From Caldicoprobacter oshimai DSM 21659 (GTDB lineage Bacteria > Bacillota > Clostridia > Caldicoprobacterales > Caldicoprobacteraceae): DNA of 64,000 bases. Positions 29,294-37,876 of this stretch are shown here, piece by piece. Position numbers and translations under genes: made by a program. Position 1 is the first letter of the stretch, and each line of letters starts with the position of its first letter. The notes under the pieces are model-generated. The model was not told where the DNA came from and ran no database searches. It saw only the letters and a list, made by a program, of their open reading frames with translations. Location of the stretch: assembly GCA_000526435.1 (NCBI GenBank), contig JAGB01000003.1, positions 1-64,000 of the forward strand, in the 5' to 3' direction.

Positions 29294-29316
29294 GGCATCC
29301 CTATATGAGGGATGCC
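29294..29316 (-). terminator. terminator after fprA and the Crp/Fnr relic
   Basis: Perfect 8-bp stem GGCATCCC/GGGATGCC with a 7-base loop, followed on the minus strand by TTTTTGATATTTT. It overlaps the stop codon of the relic reading frame. Confidence 0.88.
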
Positions 29317-29486
29317 AAACTTCCTTTGCCCAGTATGACGATTTTCCTTCGCCCCTCCAGCTTTATCCAGCCCATCTTCCGGAAGTATGACAGCTTTCTG
29401 CTGAGCGTCTCGGGAGACATGCCGGTATGGGATGCCAGGTCGCCCTTGCTGAGCTCAAGGACCACCTTGTCCTTATGTAAATTTCA
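29301..29486 (-). pseudogene. C-terminal remnant of a Crp/Fnr-family regulator
   Basis: About 60 codons encode LSKGDLASHTGMSPETLSRK and LSYFRKMGWIKLEGRRKIVI, the helix-turn-helix and wing of a Crp/Fnr protein, ending at a natural stop. The frame is closed by TGA just upstream, and no sensor (cNMP-like) domain is present in the 10 bases between it and the fprA stop. It is therefore a truncated relic left by a deletion. Crp/Fnr proteins often control flavodiiron genes, so an fprA neighbour once regulated in this way is a reasonable inference. Confidence 0.7.
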
Positions 29487-29495
29487 GCCAAAACA

Positions 29496-30683
29496 TCACA
29501 AACTCCTTACAAAGCGCTGGCCAAATTCCCCGCACTGCTGCAACGCCTGTTCATCGGGGTTCCACAAAGCCCTTAGGCCGTCATCTATTACCTCAAAGCC
29601 AGCATCCTTCAGCTCTTCGTTGATAACCTTTACGCCTTCGCCGCTCCAGCCATAGGCTCCAAAAGCGGCCGCCTTTTTGTTCTTGAAGCCCAGGCCCTTG
29701 ATCATCTCCAGGATACCTGATATAGAGAAAGAAATCCCCCTGTTTATGGTAGGCGAACCCACCAGCACAGCCTTGGATTTGAACACCTCGGTTATTATAT
29801 CGTTTTTGTCGTACTTAGAAGCGTTATATAATTTAACCACCACGGCATCATCGGAAGACCTTATGCCTTCTGCAATTGCCTCTGCCATTCGCCTGGTGCC
29901 GTTCCACATGGTATCATATATGATGGTAATTTGATTTTCCTGATAATTGTCGGCCCATTCCAGATACTTGTTGACAATCTGAAGCGGGTTGTCCCTCCAT
30001 ATAATGCCATGGCTGGTACATATGATATCAATAGGTAACCCCATATCCATGACCTCTTTAATCTTCTTTGTGACAAAGCCACTAAAAGGCGTCAATATGT
30101 TGGCGTAATACTTCATGGCTTCATAATACAGCTCATCCTGTTTCACCTGATCGTTGAAAAGCTGCTCCGATGCGTAGTGCTGGCCGAATGCGTCGTTGCT
30201 GAACAGTATATTCTCGCCTGTCATGTACGTAAACATGCTGTCAGGCCAGTGGAGCATCCGTGCCTCGATGAAAATCAGCTTGCTTTCCCCTATATCCAGG
30301 GTATCGCCGGTCTTCACTTCAACGAAATTCCAGTCATGGTGATAGTGCCCCTTCAACGACTTTACGGCATTGGCGGTACAATATATAGGGGTATCGGGAA
30401 TCTCCCTCATAAGCTCAACCAAGGCACCGCTGTGGTCTATCTCTCCATGATTTATTACGATATAGTCGATCTCGTTGAGGTCTATCTCCTTCTTCAGATT
30501 TCGGACAAACTCATCTGCAAAGGGCTTCCATACCGTGTCTATCAGGACGGTCTTTTTATCCCTTATGAGGTAGGAATTGTACGAGGAACCCCTGTGGGTC
30601 GAGAGCTCGTTTCCGTGAAACTTCTTAAGCTCCCAGTCTATCTTGCCCACCCAGGTGACCTTTTCTGTTATCTTTCGCGACAT
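29496..30683 (-). CDS. fprA: flavodiiron protein (A-type flavoprotein, FprA)
   Basis: 395 residues. The metallo-beta-lactamase-like domain carries the diiron ligands H79-x-E81-x-D83-H84 (NHGEIDHSG) and later ARMLHWPDSMFTY and SNDAFGQHYASE. A C-terminal flavodoxin domain (about 250-395, ITIIYDTMWNGTRRMAEAI, GSPTINRGIS) holds FMN. These enzymes reduce oxygen to water or nitric oxide to nitrous oxide and protect anaerobes. A GGAGGTGC ribosome site precedes the ATG. No rubredoxin or rubrerythrin gene is adjacent in this window. Confidence 0.95.
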   Translation of the reverse strand: MSRKITEKVTWVGKIDWELKKFHGNELSTHRGSSYNSYLIRDKKTVLIDTVWKPFADEFVRNLKKEIDLNEIDYIVINHGEIDHSGALVELMREIPDTPIYCTANAVKSLKGHYHHDWNFVEVKTGDTLDIGESKLIFIEARMLHWPDSMFTYMTGENILFSNDAFGQHYASEQLFNDQVKQDELYYEAMKYYANILTPFSGFVTKKIKEVMDMGLPIDIICTSHGIIWRDNPLQIVNKYLEWADNYQENQITIIYDTMWNGTRRMAEAIAEGIRSSDDAVVVKLYNASKYDKNDIITEVFKSKAVLVGSPTINRGISFSISGILEMIKGLGFKNKKAAAFGAYGWSGEGVKVINEELKDAGFEVIDDGLRALWNPDEQALQQCGEFGQRFVRSL

Positions 30684-30788
30684 CTAAAGCACCTCCAACA
30701 TATCTAAATTGATTATTTTTGGCCTATAATCTGCAACCTTTATACAATTAATACACTCAAAGCTCGCATTTGAAACCATTTTTCGGGC

Positions 30789-32843
30789 TTACAACGACCC
30801 GCGCTTTTTCTTTGAACTGGATTTCGAAGCCGGATGCTTTTCCCGTTTCTTGCCCTGTTCTTTCACATCTTGCAGCTTTTCTCTCAGCCTGAATATCTCG
30901 TCCCTGATTTGAGCGGCCTTTTCAAACTCAAGGGCTGCTGCGGCGTCCCTCATCTCCTTCTCCAGCTTCTCTATACGGGAATGTATCTCCTCAACCGACA
31001 GCTGCTCTTTTACATCATAATCGGCGGGCTGCTCGGCTACGGCTTTGGTAGCCTCTATGATGTCGTGTATGCCCTTCACAACAGTCCTGGGAGTAATCCC
31101 GTGCCTTTGGTTATACTCCATCTGGAGCCGGCGTCGCCTGTTGGTCTCATCTATGGCCCTGCGCATGGAATCGGTTATGGTATCGGCGTACATTATGACC
31201 TTGCCGTTGACGTTTCGTGCAGCGCGGCCAATGGTCTGTATAAGCGAGGTCTCGGAGCGGAGGAAACCCTCTTTGTCAGCGTCAAGTATGGCCACCAGCG
31301 ACACCTCCGGAAGGTCCAAACCTTCCCTCAGCAGGTTTATCCCCACCAGGACGTCAAACTCGCCTTTTCGCAGGTCGCGAATGATTTCCATGCGTTCAAT
31401 GGTATCGATGTCAGAATGCAGATACCGTACCCTTATGTCCATCTCCCTTAAGTATTCGGTAAGGCTCTCGGCCATCTTTTTGGTCAGAGTTGTGACCAGC
31501 ACCCGTTCGTTTCTTTCAACGCGCTGGCGTATCTCGCCAATCAAGTCGTCGATCTGCCCTTCCACCGGCCGCACCACCACCTCGGGATCCACCAGTCCCG
31601 TAGGCCTTATGATCTGTTCAACCACGCGCGACGACTTGCTGAGCTCATACGGTCCCGGAGTGGCGCTGACGTAGATGACCTGGTTTATCCTGCTTTCAAA
31701 CTCCTCAAAGGTAAGGGGCCGGTTGTCATAAGCTGCCGGCAGTCTAAAACCGTACTCCACCAGGTTATCCTTTCTGGAGCGGTCGCCGGCGTACATGGCC
31801 CGCAACTGCGGTATGGTGACGTGGGACTCGTCTATGAACATTAGGAAGTCCTCGGGGAAATAGTCCAACAGGGTATAAGGAGGCTCGCCAGGCTGCCTAC
31901 CATCCAGATAGCGGGAATAGTTCTCTATGCCGTTGCAGTATCCCACCTCACGCATCATCTCGATGTCGTAGTTGGTGCGCTGCAGCAGGCGCTGGGCTTC
32001 CACCAAACGTCCCTGGTCCCTGAGCTCCTTAACCCTTATCTCCAGGTCACGCTCTATCTGTGCGATGGCTCGTTCCAGGCGCTCGCGCGACGATGCATAG
32101 TGCGAAGCAGGGAATATGGCCACATGGGTGCGGTACCCCAGCACCTCTCCGGTCAAGGCATCAATCTCGGCGATCCTGTCGATCTCATCGCCAAAAAATT
32201 CCACACGTATGGCCCGGCCGGAAGACCCTGCAGGGAATATCTCCACCACATCGCCCCTGACCCGGAAGGTTCCCCGCACGAAGTTTATATCGTTTCGCTG
32301 ATACTGTATGTCCACCAGCTTGCGCAGCACCTCATCCCTGTCCTTTACCATCCCGGGACGTAGTGACAGCGTGAGGTCCCTGTATTCCTTGGGATTACCC
32401 AAACCATAGATGCACGATACGCTGGCCACGATTATGACGTCCCTGCGTTCGAACAACGCCGAAGTAGCCGAATGGCGCAGCTTGTCTATCTCATCGTTGA
32501 TAGAAGTCTCCTTCTCGATATAGGTATCAGTCGCTGGCACGTAAGCCTCTGGCTGATAGTAGTCGTAATAGCTCACAAAGTATTCGACCGCGTTGTCGGG
32601 GAAGAACGCCTTGAACTCGCTGCACAGTTGAGCCGCCAGCGTCTTGTTGTGCGCCAAAACCAGCGTTGGACGCTGGACGCGCTCGATTATGTTTGCCATG
32701 GTAAAGGTTTTACCCGAACCGGTAACCCCTATCAGGGTTTGATGCTTCTCGCCTTTATTTAAACCCTCTACCAGTGCCTCAATGGCTTTAGGCTGATCCC
32801 CTTGAGGTTTGAAATCCGACTTTATTTTAAAACGCATAGTCAT
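30789..32843 (-). CDS. uvrB: excinuclease ABC subunit B
   Basis: 684 residues, full length. UvrB is the DNA-loading helicase subunit of nucleotide excision repair. Walker A (GVTGSGKT), the beta-hairpin region ([20 protein letters not shown]), DESH Walker B, helicase motifs V-VI ([27 protein letters not shown]) and the C-terminal UVR motif ([20 protein letters not shown]) are all present. It ends in a Lys-rich tail. uvrA is not next to it here. An extended -10 promoter lies 21 bases before the ATG. Confidence 0.97.
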   Translation of the reverse strand: MTMRFKIKSDFKPQGDQPKAIEALVEGLNKGEKHQTLIGVTGSGKTFTMANIIERVQRPTLVLAHNKTLAAQLCSEFKAFFPDNAVEYFVSYYDYYQPEAYVPATDTYIEKETSINDEIDKLRHSATSALFERRDVIIVASVSCIYGLGNPKEYRDLTLSLRPGMVKDRDEVLRKLVDIQYQRNDINFVRGTFRVRGDVVEIFPAGSSGRAIRVEFFGDEIDRIAEIDALTGEVLGYRTHVAIFPASHYASSRERLERAIAQIERDLEIRVKELRDQGRLVEAQRLLQRTNYDIEMMREVGYCNGIENYSRYLDGRQPGEPPYTLLDYFPEDFLMFIDESHVTIPQLRAMYAGDRSRKDNLVEYGFRLPAAYDNRPLTFEEFESRINQVIYVSATPGPYELSKSSRVVEQIIRPTGLVDPEVVVRPVEGQIDDLIGEIRQRVERNERVLVTTLTKKMAESLTEYLREMDIRVRYLHSDIDTIERMEIIRDLRKGEFDVLVGINLLREGLDLPEVSLVAILDADKEGFLRSETSLIQTIGRAARNVNGKVIMYADTITDSMRRAIDETNRRRRLQMEYNQRHGITPRTVVKGIHDIIEATKAVAEQPADYDVKEQLSVEEIHSRIEKLEKEMRDAAAALEFEKAAQIRDEIFRLREKLQDVKEQGKKREKHPASKSSSKKKRGSL

Positions 32844-32863
32844 GCTTCACCTCTTCAAAGTCA

Positions 32864-32869
32864 ATTATA
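32864..32869 (-). promoter_or_regulatory. extended -10 promoter of uvrB
   Basis: TGGTATAAT on the minus strand; -35 is weak (TTTTGA 17 bases upstream). I searched for a clear GAAC-N4-GTTC LexA box here and did not find an exact one. The 32870-33052 interval shows nothing else. Confidence 0.5.
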
Positions 32870-33052
32870 CCACAATTCATACGTCATCAAAATATTTATG
32901 TTGATGAACGCTGTTACGTTATGTGAACTAGGTCCATTTATCGTACTTACAGATTGCTAAAATTGTCCAAACCAGTTTCACTGGTGGCATTATAGCAAAT
33001 ATGCGAGCATCCTGATTGTTCATATTTTATTATGACCAAAATAATGGAAAAA

Positions 33053-33070
33053 GCAGGTAACATTACCTGC
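33053..33070 (-). terminator. terminator after the HEPN/MNT pair
   Basis: Perfect 8-bp stem GCAGGTAA/TTACCTGC with a 2-base loop, flanked by T runs on both strands. Immediately past the stop at 33075. Confidence 0.8.
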
Positions 33071-33074
33071 TTTT

Positions 33075-33395
33075 TTATATTATCCTTATCCCTTTAGTTT
33101 TAATCTCTTTTATAAATGGATCATCTTTTTCAAATGCATCGCTGGTAAATGGCCGCGGTGATATTCTGTTGTCAATTTTCCTCCTGAGCCGCATTAACAA
33201 CAAAGTATCTTCTACTAAATCTCCTGAAAATGTATCAGCCACAACCGCAACATCTATATCGCTGTCCTCGGAATAATTTCCGTTAGCATATGAACCATAC
33301 AGATACACTTCCTTTACACCTATTTCCCGTTTAAGCAATTCAGCATAATTTCTAACAATATTTTCCACTATTCCTGGAGTAAGCTTAGTAGCCAT
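33075..33395 (-). CDS. MNT-type nucleotidyltransferase (antitoxin of a HEPN/MNT pair)
   Basis: 106 residues. The minimal nucleotidyltransferase motif GSYANGNYSEDSDIDVAVV (GSx10DxD, about 32-50) is intact. In HEPN/MNT systems this protein modifies or masks the HEPN toxin. GGGAGATG lies before the ATG. The gene overlaps the end of the HEPN gene by 28 bases, so the two are co-translated. Terminated by the hairpin at 33053. Confidence 0.88.
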   Translation of the reverse strand: MATKLTPGIVENIVRNYAELLKREIGVKEVYLYGSYANGNYSEDSDIDVAVVADTFSGDLVEDTLLLMRLRRKIDNRISPRPFTSDAFEKDDPFIKEIKTKGIRII

Positions 33396-33760
33396 TCTTT
33401 CATCTCCCTTATACGTTCAATATTCTCCCACGCATATTCCTTGGTACATTTTTTATAGAACTCGTGTTTATAGTCAGGATAACGAACACTGATATTAAAC
33501 GTCGTTAACAAATCCAGCACATCTTTTTGCTCATCTGTAGTATGAATCAAGGCTTTCTCAGCTAATCTAGAAAGGTCATGAATTCTCGGAGGGTTATCAC
33601 TTACATTTTTTACATATATCGCCTTAATCAGCTTTTCAATAACCAGATGACCTATAAAAAGGCTCCAATGATAGTCTCCAGTCTCATACAAGTGGAGCAT
33701 GGTATTATAATCTCGCAAAGCCGTATCAACCCAATAGCGAATTAATTCTTTTTTATCCAT
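33368..33760 (-). CDS. HEPN-domain protein (toxin candidate)
   Basis: 130 residues, all helical (LIRYWVDTALRDYNTMLHLYETGDYHWSLFIGHLVIEKLIKAIYV). A late RYPDYKH fits the Rx4-6H ribonuclease motif of active HEPN proteins. Such proteins cut RNA unless neutralised by the MNT partner that overlaps it downstream. The ribosome site AAAGGAGTC precedes the ATG. An insertion sequence ends 73 bases upstream and may have changed its promoter. Confidence 0.85.
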   Translation of the reverse strand: MDKKELIRYWVDTALRDYNTMLHLYETGDYHWSLFIGHLVIEKLIKAIYVKNVSDNPPRIHDLSRLAEKALIHTTDEQKDVLDLLTTFNISVRYPDYKHEFYKKCTKEYAWENIERIREMKEWLLSLLQE

Positions 33761-33833
33761 GAGGAATGACTCCTTTAAATTATAGCTTCTTTATTAATTA
33801 TATCGCTATACAACGCTTTTATCAAGAAATAAC

Positions 33834-35518
33834 AAGGTTGTCCAGCCATGAGGAGTAAATTTTTTAACAATACCATATAATAACATTTTGCCTTAATTTT
33901 CTATGTTAAATATTTCCAGTATATTTCTCTCTCTTTTACGCCAAAAAGACCGGCTAAGGTTCATCCTCAGCTTTTTATTAAATTTTAGAAATTTCTCTTC
34001 CCTTCACACCACCTCCTCTGCTATAATGTAAATACTACGTGAACCTTACTTGCATCGGTTTCGCTAAGCTGGTTATATCCTCGTAAGTTAGTATTTTATT
34101 CCTTAAATCTTCTAAAATATGTAAACATATATTATCTATAGTTTTCTTGATAAGTTTGAATACCTTCGCTCCATTGATGTAAAGTTGCATCAATATGTCC
34201 GCAATCTGCGCAAGCAGATAATGATTCTTCATAGCATTATAATTGTAACTGTTTATATGCCCTATGGCATATATCAAATTCTTCTGTCGATTGAATCCTT
34301 CGTTTTCAATTTTCCATCGATTTCGCCCTGCGCAAACAAGTGCCAGGGCATTTTTCTTCGTTACCTTTATGTCGGTAATAAAAACATAGCGCTTGTCTCC
34401 TTTACCACTTTCTCCATCAATAAATTCAATTAGGTTTACCAGCCTTTCATTGTACGATATGTCATTAGCCCAAAAAATATTATCCTCTCGTTCTATATCC
34501 CCTTCCCTCTTCCTAATGCTCATCCCCTCTATCTCCTTTATAGCCTTAAATTCTTCTCCAACGCTCTTTATCCGTCCTTCCTTATACCTTATCAAAAATT
34601 TCCACCCATACTCATCACATAACTTAAACACACCTTCACAGGCATAAAGACTGTCCCCTAAAATACAAATGGGCAGCCTCTTGAAATCTCTCTTTATTTT
34701 CCCTGCCAACCTGTAAAAGGCCTTTAATTCACAATCTTTGCTTGCTGACTTCTTCTCCCTCATTCTCTATAAACTCTGTCCCTATACTAAACACCATATC
34801 CCCAATAACAAGCTTGGCCTCAAGCACTTGATGCATATATACCGTAGTCACTTCCCCAGTTCCCTTATTTACGTATTCCCGCTTCAAACAGTGTTCGCAA
34901 TGCCTTTCCTTAAATGTATAAAGTCCAGTTGCATCAAATATTACTCCCCAATATTTCCCAAGTATCCTGAAATCTTCAAAACATCTCTTTTTCAATAACT
35001 CCTTTATCATATAAACCCTGATCTTCTCAAGCTCTGACGGATCTAATTCAGATAAAAAATCATTCATAGTATCATAGTGTGGCAATTCTTCAAGCCCTTC
35101 TATCCCTAGCATCTTCTCTATGTTTTTTATACATTCATCTTTATTTAACTTATCCGTTGTCTCTCTCATAGATATTAATTCCATTATATTCTTCAGTATC
35201 ATCACATAAAGTATAACGTCCGGCAAATAAGTGATATAGCTCTGATGCCTGGGATCTTTTACTCCCCTAAGCCATTCGTTTAAATCCTTAAAAAAATGAT
35301 TCTTAATTCTTATGAACTCGAGAAAAAAATTTGTGTTCTTTTCTGCCTCTCTTTTTTCTTTTCTTGTTGCCAACCCCAATCCCCTCCCAAAAGTGCTATT
35401 TTGCTGACTTTTTATAGTATTATTATACCATATTTAGCACTTTTTTGAAAGAGATTGGCGTATTTTATCCTACAATTAGCCCGAAAAATTTTTACTCCTC
35501 AGCGCTGAAGGTTGTCCA
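33834..35518 (-). mobile_element. insertion sequence (33845-35507) with 11-bp target duplication
   Basis: AAGGTTGTCCA occurs directly at both ends (33834-33844 and 35508-35518). Between the copies, inverted ends GCCATGAGGAGTAAA... and, from the right, ...GCGCTGAGGAGTAAA face each other (33845 and 35507). The element is 1663 bp and holds one transposase gene split by a frameshift. The family is not certain; an ISNCY- or IS4-like group with long target duplications fits. A related end occurs alone at 46146. Confidence 0.75.
34035..35379 (-). pseudogene. DDE transposase, one-base frameshift
   Basis: Two overlapping frames make one transposase of about 445 residues. The first part (35379-34729) reads HYDTMNDFLSELDPSEL, YWGVIFDATGLYTFKE and VFSIGTEFIENEGEEVSKQ. 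The second (34763-34035) reads DCELKAFYRLAGKIKRDF, PICILGDSLYACEGVF, RWKIENEGFNRQKNLIYAIGH. At an AAA near 34737-34743, removing one A joins VSKQ directly to DCELKAF. Catalytic Asp and Glu residues appear to be spread over both halves. The start is probably a TTG behind GGGAGGGGA. As written it is inactive unless the ribosome slips. Confidence 0.8.
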
Positions 35519-35719
35519 AAAGAAAGGACCCTATTTCGTAAGCAGGGAGGCACTGCACCAACTTGCCTCGGGAATTGTATCCCTGGCCTCGCTTGAACGT
35601 CACACAGGCAATCACGAAAACGCAGGGGATACAACCTGAAATTGCAGCTTGCATCATCGCAATAGCAAAAATATAATAAAAAATGTAAAAAATTTAAAGG
35701 AACTGGAAGATGGTCAGAT
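35519..35719. other. flank of the insertion sequence, no confident gene
   Basis: A short open frame continues from the IS edge to a stop at 35639 (KVVQKKGPYFVSREALHQLA...), but it has no start outside the IS and no recognisable homology. It may be the tail of a gene cut by the insertion or chance. Confidence 0.3.
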
Positions 35720-36391
35720 ATGGAAATGATATATGTTAGCGTAGATCAGGGAGTACCGCGCTATGTTTACACTGGTTGCAAAAACTGCTCAAGCATCATG
35801 GGTATAAGCATGTGCAGCATTAAAAACAGGGGTTGCTGTTATTACTATCCCAAGTTTACTCTTCTGGAGATACAGAGGATGGCCAAATCACTCGAAGGAT
35901 TGCGAGTCCTGGAGACCATAAGGCGGCTTCCTTCTGTCGAGATACACCCTTTTGAGATTTATGCCAGGGGATACTTTGATGAGGAAGGCTATATAAGATA
36001 CATGGAAAGCGGGAATAAGATTGACGCAGGAAGTATCCAGGACCATTCCATATTCTTTAAAGCCTGTCCCTTTGTCAAGAGCGGCTATGGCTGTACCCTT
36101 CCACCGCGCTACCGGACGTATGTCTGCAACTTCTTCCTGTGCGATGAGGTGATAGAAAAGATAAAAGGCAACAGCTCTTTTGAAGCTTATATCAAAGAAA
36201 GGGAAAGATATGTAAGGTGGGTGGAGTGGGAAAACACCTCCTTAAAGGAAATACTCTTTGAAAACAAGCTTGACCTCGTCAAGGACTTTGATGGCACCAT
36301 AAAGCTGCTGCAGGAGATACCGCTAAATATCTATGATTTCCCTCAACTGCAGCCCATCGTGATAAGTGCAGGGTTCAGCAGGGGAGCGTGA
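35720..36391 (+). CDS. YkgJ-like cysteine-cluster protein
   Basis: 223 residues. Cysteines lie in clusters: YTGCKNCSSIMGISMCSIKNRGCCYYYP near the N-terminus (shown across residues about 18-45) and CPFVKSGYGC then YVCNFFLC around 115-140. This spacing resembles the YkgJ family (CxxxCxxCC ... CPFL ... RPxxCRxFxC), thought to bind Zn or an Fe-S cluster. Function is unknown. The start is the ATG at 35720; the ribosome site AAAGGAACTGGAAG is rather distant. It is one of few plus-strand genes in this part and has no obvious partner. Confidence 0.75.
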   Translation: MEMIYVSVDQGVPRYVYTGCKNCSSIMGISMCSIKNRGCCYYYPKFTLLEIQRMAKSLEGLRVLETIRRLPSVEIHPFEIYARGYFDEEGYIRYMESGNKIDAGSIQDHSIFFKACPFVKSGYGCTLPPRYRTYVCNFFLCDEVIEKIKGNSSFEAYIKERERYVRWVEWENTSLKEILFENKLDLVKDFDGTIKLLQEIPLNIYDFPQLQPIVISAGFSRGA

Positions 36392-36471
36392 TATTCAATA
36401 AACCTAAAAAATAATTGGAGGGGGAACTTCGAGAGTACTTCCTGTAACACAAACCGCAAAACCATTTTGAG

Positions 36472-36516
36472 CATATGCCCTAAATATATTCTATTCATAT
36501 TATGGGCATATGTCAA
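36472..36516 (-). promoter_or_regulatory. orphan promoter with operator-like inverted repeat
   Basis: Minus-strand TTGACA (36511-36516), 17 bases, TAGAAT (36488-36493), within an exact 9-bp inverted repeat GGGCATATG (36504-36512) / CATATGCCC (36472-36480). It points away from mrp, into a stretch with no minus-strand gene until the transposase at 35379. The segment TAGAATATA..TT..GGCATATGCT is shared with the mrp promoter. Confidence 0.65.
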
Positions 36517-36536
36517 TAATTTTACGCAAAAAAATT

Positions 36537-37346
36537 TTAAAACTGCTCCATAAATCTCTCAGCAACCGGTTTGAAAAAGTCGGGATACAGGTGATGTACC
36601 AGCTCAATCCGCCCTTCGTCGCCCAGCCGCGTTATATCAGGCACCAGCGGCAGGCTGCCCAGGAAAGGTATCCCTGTCTCCTCTTCCACCTGCTTCCCCT
36701 TGCTCCTGCCAAACAGTTCTATAACCTCTCCGCATTTGGGGCATTGCAGATAGCTCATGTTCTCCACAAAGCCCACAACAGGGACGTTCATCGTTTTAGC
36801 CATATGTATGGACTTCCTTACAATCAATCCCACCAGCTCCTGCGGCGAAGTCACCACCACTATCCCATCAAGGGGAAGGAACTGCATAACCGTCAGAGGA
36901 GCATCGCCTGTTCCAGGCGGCAGGTCCACAAGCAGGAAATCCAAATCACCCCAGTCCACTTCTTCGTAAAACTGTTTGACGACCCCCGATATTATGGGCC
37001 CCCGCCATATTACGGGCTGGTCTTCCTTATCCAGCAGCAAATTTATCGACATGACCTCAATGCCTTTAACAGTGATGGCCGGCAGCAGCGCCCCTTCCCT
37101 GCTCTTTGCCTTGCCTTTTATGCCGAACAGCTTGGGTATACTTGGGCCGGTGATGTCGGCATCAAGGATTCCCACTCTATAGCCTTTCTCCTTGAGCCAT
37201 GTAGCAAGCAGCGCCGTCACCGAGGACTTCCCTACCCCTCCCTTTCCGCTCATCACCGCAATCACGTGCTTTATATCGCCGTAGGGGTTGGTCGACTTAG
37301 GGATATTTCCATGCCCTCTGTTTGGATTTTGCGTTTCCTGTGACAT
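36537..37346 (-). CDS. mrp: Mrp/NBP35-family ATPase (Fe-S cluster carrier)
   Basis: About 269 residues. The deviant Walker A GKGGVGKSS (about 34-42) and LDADITGPSIPKLFG, PPGTGDAPLTV place it in the Mrp/ApbC family. The conserved CPKCGEVIE (CxxC, about 202-210) bridges a cluster in the dimer. It carries or assembles 4Fe-4S clusters. The ATG at 37346 has AAAGGAG seven bases ahead; an in-frame TTG two codons earlier is less likely. Transcribed from the promoter at 37670-37698 with an unusually long leader. Confidence 0.93.
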   Translation of the reverse strand: MSQETQNPNRGHGNIPKSTNPYGDIKHVIAVMSGKGGVGKSSVTALLATWLKEKGYRVGILDADITGPSIPKLFGIKGKAKSREGALLPAITVKGIEVMSINLLLDKEDQPVIWRGPIISGVVKQFYEEVDWGDLDFLLVDLPPGTGDAPLTVMQFLPLDGIVVVTSPQELVGLIVRKSIHMAKTMNVPVVGFVENMSYLQCPKCGEVIELFGRSKGKQVEEETGIPFLGSLPLVPDITRLGDEGRIELVHHLYPDFFKPVAERFMEQF

Positions 37347-37698
37347 ACACAATCTCCTTTCCTCGATCTTGCATTTATCTGAGATTTTTGTTAAAGATAG
37401 AAAGACAGGTATTGTCCTTTTATGTGTAGTTTAACCCCTTGGGTATTAAAACTATAAATCATCAAATCTCAACTACCCATATGTAAGTCATCAAAATTAT
37501 CACTCTGCTAGTGAACTCATAAACCGCATGGTCATTTTCTCTTAAACTCACCAGGATAAACAATTTTCTTCCCTATTCAAGGCTCAATACTATTGATACA
37601 ATACTCTCTCCGGTAACAAACATTGCGGCTACCCGTGCAAAGCAAAACTTATTAGCATATGCCAATTATATTCTAGCCTTATTCTGTCAATCTGTCAA
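37347..37698 (-). promoter_or_regulatory. mrp promoter and about 315-base leader
   Basis: Minus-strand TTGACA (37693-37698), 17 bases, TAGAAT (37670-37675), followed by GGCATATGC as in the orphan promoter at 36472. The predicted start near 37663 leaves about 315 bases before the mrp ATG. This leader holds no clear gene; a 16-codon frame beginning MFVTGESIVSIV is present but has no good ribosome site. I do not recognise a known riboswitch. The 37699-37842 interval shows nothing. Confidence 0.55.
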
Positions 37699-37842
37699 CA
37701 ATATATCAATAATTATCAGCTTAAAAATCAGCCTGTCAGTGCTACATTATACTATTGTAGCCACAAGAAAAGCGCCGCTCACCTTCCGATTGAAATCAGA
37801 AGCAATCCAACAGGACTTTTGTAATTGCAAGCTAAAAAAATA

Positions 37843-37876
37843 AAAGAGACACGGCTTACTGGCTCTGTGCCTCTTT
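37843..37876 (-). terminator. terminator overlapping the end of the MinJ-like gene
   Basis: On the minus strand AAAGAGGCAC pairs with GTGTCTCTTT (one G-T) and is followed by TATTTTTTT. The stop codon at 37856 lies in the loop. Confidence 0.75.

Noticed and set aside
32870-32935. LexA/SOS box before uvrB
   Set aside because: GAACGCTGTTAC resembles the box but lacks the GTTC half at the right spacing.
35445-35639. Plus-strand frame across the right end of the 33.8-kb insertion sequence
   Set aside because: Its start codon belongs to the IS, the rest has no recognisable domain, and joining the two target-repeat copies gives no start either.
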